From NCBI GenBank assembly GCA_965369035.1, contig CBDUPF010000043.1, positions 1 through 17,669 on the forward strand: 17,669 nucleotides of DNA, given 5' to 3'. Below the pieces are notes generated by a model, which was not told the DNA's origin, did no database searches, and saw only the letters and a program-made list of their open reading frames with translations. The position numbers and the translations under genes are program-made. The stretch is from Aliishimia sp965369035. Its GTDB lineage: Bacteria > Pseudomonadota > Alphaproteobacteria > Rhodobacterales > Rhodobacteraceae. Below, one piece after another: positions 14,317 to 17,669 of the stretch (its first letter is position 1; the number at the start of each line of letters is the position of its first letter).

Positions 14317-16362
14317 TCAGCCCCGTCGCCGCCGTCGCCGCCCGCCGCCCGCCTCCGTATCGCCCCCGGTATTGAAGCTGACATTCGGCAGGTCGACCAG
14401 CGAGTTGAGGATCGGGAAGGGGTCCACCGAATTCGGGATCGCCGAGGCGTTCACGAAATGCTCCTGGAACTTCGGTTCGATGGCAGTCTCGACCTTGGTG
14501 ATCCGGCGCACGGTCGTCTCCACTTCCGCCCGCGCAGCGACGTTGCAGAGGGCGATGCGTGCCCCCGTGCCGGCGGCGTTGCCGGCGGAGGTCACCTTCT
14601 CCAGCGGCGCGTCGGGGATCATTCCCAGCACCATCGCGTGCTTGGGCGAGATATGCGCGCCGAAGGCCCCAGCGAGCACGACCCGGTCGACCTTGTCCAC
14701 GCCCATCTCGTCCATCAGCAGCCGCGCGCCGGCATAAAGCGCGGATTTCGCGAGCTGGATCGCGCGGATGTCGCCTTGGGTGACCGTGATGCGCGGCCCG
14801 CCCTCCGCGCTCGCGTCGTGGATGACGTACTCATGGGTGCGGCCGGTGGAGACACAGCGTTCCGTGCCGGTCTGCGCTGCCGATCCGATCAGGCCGCTCG
14901 CGTCCACCAGCCCGGCAAGCCGCATCTCCGCCACCGCCTCGATGATGCCGGAGCCGCAGATGCCGGTGATCCCGGTCGCGCCCGTCTCTGCCGCGAAACC
15001 CGCGTCGTCGGACCAGAGGTCGCAGCCGATGACGCGGAAGCGGGGCTCCTTGGTCACCGGATCGATTTCCAGCCGTTCGATCGCGCCGGGGGCCGCACGC
15101 TGGCCGGAGCTGATCTGCGCACCTTCGAAGGCCGGGCCGGTGGGTGAGGAGCAGGCCAGAACGCGGCTGGTGTTGCCAAGCAGGATTTCGGCATTCGTGC
15201 CCACGTCGACGACCAGCACCAGGTCGGGCGACTTGTCCGGTGCCTCCGACAAGGCCACCGCCGCCGCGTCGGCGCCCACGTGGCCCGCGATACAGGGCAG
15301 CACGTAGACGCGCGCGTTGGCGTTCATCGCGGTCAGGTCGATCTCCCGCGCATCCAGCGACAGCGAGTCCGACGTGGCCAGCGCGAAGGGCGCCTGGCCC
15401 AGCTCCACCGGGTCGATGCCCAGCAGCAGGTGGTGCATGACCGGGTTGCAGACGAACACCGTCTCCATGATCAGGCTCGGGTCCATGCCCGCCTCGGTCG
15501 CGATGGACTGCGTCAGGCTGTCGATCGCGCGGCGCACGGCGCTGGTCATCTCCACATCGCCGCCCGGGTTCATCATGGCATAGGACACCCGGCTCATCAG
15601 GTCCTCGCCAAAGCGGATCTGCGGGTTCATGACGCCGGAGGAGGCCAGCACCTCGCCCGTGACGAGGTCGCAAAGGTGCGCGGCCACGGTGGTCGAACCG
15701 AGATCGATCGCCAGCCCGAAGATGCCGGCTTCGTGCAGGCCGGGCCAGATGTCGAGCACGCGGGTGTGCGAGTCGCGGTGGCCCTGGTGAAGCGCCACGG
15801 TCACCTGCCACTTGCCCTTGCGCAGGGCGCGTTGCAGCTTGCGCATGATGCCGAGCGGGGCCTCGATGTCCTCGATCTGCCACTGGGCCTTCAGCGCGCG
15901 GGCGAGGCGTTCGAAATCGCCGGTGGGTTCATGCATGTCGGGCTCGTCCACCTCCACGAAACAGAGCCGCGTCGCGGGATCCATGACGATCTGCCGCGCC
16001 TCCGCCCGCTTGCGCACGACCTGCTTGTGAACCTGGCTTTCGGGCGGCACGTCGATCACCACGTCGCCCTGAACCGTGGCCTGACAGCCGAGCCGCCGGC
16101 CTTCCTTGAGGCCCCGTTTCTCGTGATACCGCTGCTCGACACTGTTCCACTCCGACAGCGCATCGCTGTGCACGGTCACGCCATGTTTGGAGAACTCCCC
16201 GTAGGACGGCGTGATCTGGCACTTCGAACAGATGCCGCGACCGCCACAGACCGAATCCAGGTCGACCCCGAGTTGCCGCGCCGCGGTGAGGATGGGGGTG
16301 CCCACCGGGAAGCGCCCGCGTTTGCCCGAGGGGGTAAAGACAACAAGAGGATTCGTACTCAT
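14317..16362 (-). CDS. Ferredoxin/ASKHA-domain protein, RACo-type corrinoid activator (DUF4445)
   Basis: This 681-aa protein has an N-terminal [2Fe-2S] ferredoxin domain with Cys39, Cys45, Cys48 (CGGRGICSKC) and Cys93 (LGCQA). A middle region leads to an ASKHA ATPase-like domain with GLAIDLGSTTVAAHL (216-230), VVDVGTNAEILL (384-395), GICGSGIIEA (467-476) and VVLAGAFGAHIS (561-572). This architecture is that of RACo/RamA-like proteins, which use ATP to reduce inactive Co(II) corrinoid proteins back to Co(I) for methyltransferases. No corrinoid protein or methyltransferase lies in the window, so its partner is unknown. The C-terminus ends in a six-Arg run (675-680). The ATG at 16362 has GGGAG eight bases upstream; the frame is open further but the extension is unlike the family. 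Confidence 0.85.
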   Translation of the reverse strand: MSTNPLVVFTPSGKRGRFPVGTPILTAARQLGVDLDSVCGGRGICSKCQITPSYGEFSKHGVTVHSDALSEWNSVEQRYHEKRGLKEGRRLGCQATVQGDVVIDVPPESQVHKQVVRKRAEARQIVMDPATRLCFVEVDEPDMHEPTGDFERLARALKAQWQIEDIEAPLGIMRKLQRALRKGKWQVTVALHQGHRDSHTRVLDIWPGLHEAGIFGLAIDLGSTTVAAHLCDLVTGEVLASSGVMNPQIRFGEDLMSRVSYAMMNPGGDVEMTSAVRRAIDSLTQSIATEAGMDPSLIMETVFVCNPVMHHLLLGIDPVELGQAPFALATSDSLSLDAREIDLTAMNANARVYVLPCIAGHVGADAAAVALSEAPDKSPDLVLVVDVGTNAEILLGNTSRVLACSSPTGPAFEGAQISSGQRAAPGAIERLEIDPVTKEPRFRVIGCDLWSDDAGFAAETGATGITGICGSGIIEAVAEMRLAGLVDASGLIGSAAQTGTERCVSTGRTHEYVIHDASAEGGPRITVTQGDIRAIQLAKSALYAGARLLMDEMGVDKVDRVVLAGAFGAHISPKHAMVLGMIPDAPLEKVTSAGNAAGTGARIALCNVAARAEVETTVRRITKVETAIEPKFQEHFVNASAIPNSVDPFPILNSLVDLPNVSFNTGGDTEAGGGRRRRRRG

Positions 16363-16403
16363 GCCTGGGGCTCCCGCGATGATTCCGGCGGAGCATAGAC
16401 GCC

Positions 16404-16437
16404 GCGGCACAATTCGACAGCCGAATGGCGGCACAAT
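16404..16437 (-). repeat. Two 10-bp direct repeats upstream of the ASKHA gene
   Basis: GCGGCACAAT occurs at 16404-16413 and 16428-16437 (+ strand), a 24-bp period of a little over two helical turns. The intervening ATTCGACAGCCGAAT is itself an inverted repeat with 5-bp arms. The cluster is 42-75 bp upstream of the ASKHA start codon and could bind an activator. No specific regulator is recognised. Confidence 0.4.
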
Positions 16438-16563
16438 CCGGTCGCCGCGCGTCATTCCGCACCTGCCGGCTACCCGAACCGGCATCCGGGGCGGGGGTCT
16501 ATGTCCACAAGTCGGCGGAGGAACACCGGAGACCGGCGCTTCATCCTTGTCGAGAGCAGAGCG

Positions 16564-16632
16564 ATGGCGAAAATCCCGCGGATGAAAGCGTTGGCCTTTC
16601 GCTCTTTCCTTTCCGCATGCGCCGTGAAATAG
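16564..16632 (+). other. Possible 22-codon leader ORF before guaB
   Basis: An ATG at 16564 opens a frame encoding a 22-residue peptide, MAKIPRMKALAFRSFLSACA plus VK, ending TAG at 16630-16632, 36 bp before the guaB ATG. A weak purine-rich GAGAGCAGAG precedes it. The peptide has a basic start and hydrophobic middle. It could be chance; nothing ties it to purine sensing. Confidence 0.2.
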
Positions 16633-16668
16633 GGAAGTGCCAAACGACATATCCGGCGAGGTAAGAGC

Positions 16669-17669
16669 ATGGAGATTCGTGAGGCACTCACATTCGACGA
16701 CGTCCTTCTGGTTCCGGCCGCATCATCCGTGCTGCCGTCGACGGCCGATACCCGCACCCGCGTGACCCGGTCCATCGCGCTCAACATCCCGCTGCTGAGC
16801 TCGGCCATGGACACGGTGACAGAGGCGCGCATGGCCATCGCCATGGCGCAGGCGGGCGGGATGGGCGTGATCCACCGCAATCTCACCATCGACCAGCAGC
16901 AAAGGGAAGTGCGGCGGGTCAAGCGGTTCGAGTCGGGCATCGTCTACAATCCGGTGACGCTGACCCCGCACCAGACGCTGGCCGATGCCAAGGCGCTGAC
17001 CGAACGCTACGGGTTTTCGGGCTTCCCGGTCGTCGACGCGAACCGCCAGGTGCTGGGCATCGTGACAAACCGCGACATGCGCTTTGCGGAGCATGACGAC
17101 ACACCGGTGAGCCGCATGATGACCTCCGAGAACCTCGCCGTGTTGCGCGAACCCGCCGACAGGGACGAGGCCATCAGCCTGATGAAGGCGCGCCGGATCG
17201 AGAAGCTGCTGGTCACGGACGCGGCCGGCAAGCTGACCGGGCTGCTGACCCTCAAGGATACCGAGCAGGCGGTGTTGAACCCCACGGCTTGCAAGGATCA
17301 CCTGGGCCGTCTGCGCGTCGCTGCCGCCAGCACGGTGGGTGATGCGGGTTTCGAACGGTCGCAGGCGCTGGTGGACGCGGGCGCGGACATGATCGTGATC
17401 GACACCGCACACGGCCACAGCTCGGCCGTCGCCGAAGCCGTCACGCGGGCCAAGATGCTGTCGAACGAAGTGCAGATCGTCGCGGGCAACGTGGCCACGG
17501 CGGAGGCGACCCGCGCGCTGATCGATGCGGGGGCGGATGCGATCAAGGTCGGGATCGGGCCGGGGTCGATCTGCACCACGCGGATGGTCGCGGGCGTGGG
17601 CGTGCCGCAACTGACGGCGATCATGGATTGCGCGGCGGCGGCCGGCGACATCCCGGTGATCGCGGACGG
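16669..17669 (+). CDS. guaB: Inosine-5'-monophosphate dehydrogenase (partial, 3' end beyond window)
   Basis: The first 333 residues are present of an enzyme usually near 485 residues long. It oxidises IMP to XMP with NAD+, the committed step of guanine nucleotide synthesis. The N-terminus LTFDDVLLVPAASSVLP and SSAMDTVTEARMAIAMAQ are typical of the TIM-barrel start. Paired CBS domains occupy about residues 90-205 (SGFPVVDANRQVLGIVTNRD, then EKLLVTDAAGKLTGLLTLKD). The catalytic loop GIGPGSICTTRM carries the active-site Cys302. The ATG at 16669 has GAGG seven bases upstream. The reading frame continues to the window edge without a stop. Confidence 0.97.
   Translation, partial: MEIREALTFDDVLLVPAASSVLPSTADTRTRVTRSIALNIPLLSSAMDTVTEARMAIAMAQAGGMGVIHRNLTIDQQQREVRRVKRFESGIVYNPVTLTPHQTLADAKALTERYGFSGFPVVDANRQVLGIVTNRDMRFAEHDDTPVSRMMTSENLAVLREPADRDEAISLMKARRIEKLLVTDAAGKLTGLLTLKDTEQAVLNPTACKDHLGRLRVAAASTVGDAGFERSQALVDAGADMIVIDTAHGHSSAVAEAVTRAKMLSNEVQIVAGNVATAEATRALIDAGADAIKVGIGPGSICTTRMVAGVGVPQLTAIMDCAAAAGDIPVIAD

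Larger units (their letters stand above)
16363..16668. other. 306-bp divergent intergenic region between the ASKHA gene and guaB
   Basis: This region must hold the promoters of both flanking genes. I see a pair of 10-bp direct repeats near the ASKHA side and a 22-codon open frame near guaB, both listed separately. I find no convincing -35/-10 pair for guaB and no recognisable riboswitch. Confidence 0.5.

Noticed and set aside
1..17669. CRISPR array, insertion sequence, prophage or toxin-antitoxin module
   Set aside because: No regularly spaced repeats, transposase, integrase or paired small toxin/antitoxin frames were found on reading both strands.

Overview
The window is a GC-rich chromosomal segment that reads as an alphaproteobacterium, most likely a Rhodobacteraceae/Roseobacter-group member. 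The clues are a VPLPA-type C-terminal sorting tail, the zwf-pgl-pgi gene order, a Usg-family small protein, a DmdB-like acyl-CoA ligase, a ferredoxin/ASKHA corrinoid-activator-type protein and an FNR-type box (TTGAC-N4-ATCAA). Most of the segment is housekeeping and central metabolism. I see no insertion sequence, prophage, CRISPR array or defence island.

Layout from left to right. Bases 1-75 are the tail of an unidentified + strand gene, followed by a probable terminator. Bases 134 to about 600 (minus) hold the readable body and sorting tail of a VPLPA-CTERM protein with no start codon or signal peptide, probably a decayed gene. Next (minus) is a HemG-family flavodoxin with a well-placed FNR-type box upstream, then gyrA with a GTG start. 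The small usg gene is divergent from gyrA and converges on a secreted caspase-like peptidase. A DUF2855 gene (+) and a radical SAM gene (minus) converge 6 bp apart.

The metabolic core is the tightly packed operon zwf-pgl-pgi (ATGA overlap, then a 5-bp gap). It encodes glucose-6-phosphate dehydrogenase, 6-phosphogluconolactonase and glucose-6-phosphate isomerase, which together convert fructose-6-P or glucose-6-P to 6-phosphogluconate for the Entner-Doudoroff or pentose-phosphate route. A perfect TTGACA -35 and a 16-bp palindrome of LacI-family/GntR operator type precede it. Downstream come an AMP-forming acyl-CoA ligase (+), a tRNA-Gly(CCC) on the minus strand with a clear promoter, a minus-strand ferredoxin/ASKHA protein of the RACo type, and the 5' two thirds of guaB (+), cut by the window end.

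No wholly new multi-gene system can be supported. The items most worth following are the FNR-type control of the HemG-like flavodoxin, the palindrome at zwf, the startless VPLPA-CTERM gene, the secreted caspase with its uncharacterised C-terminal domain, and the radical SAM protein with a second cysteine cluster.
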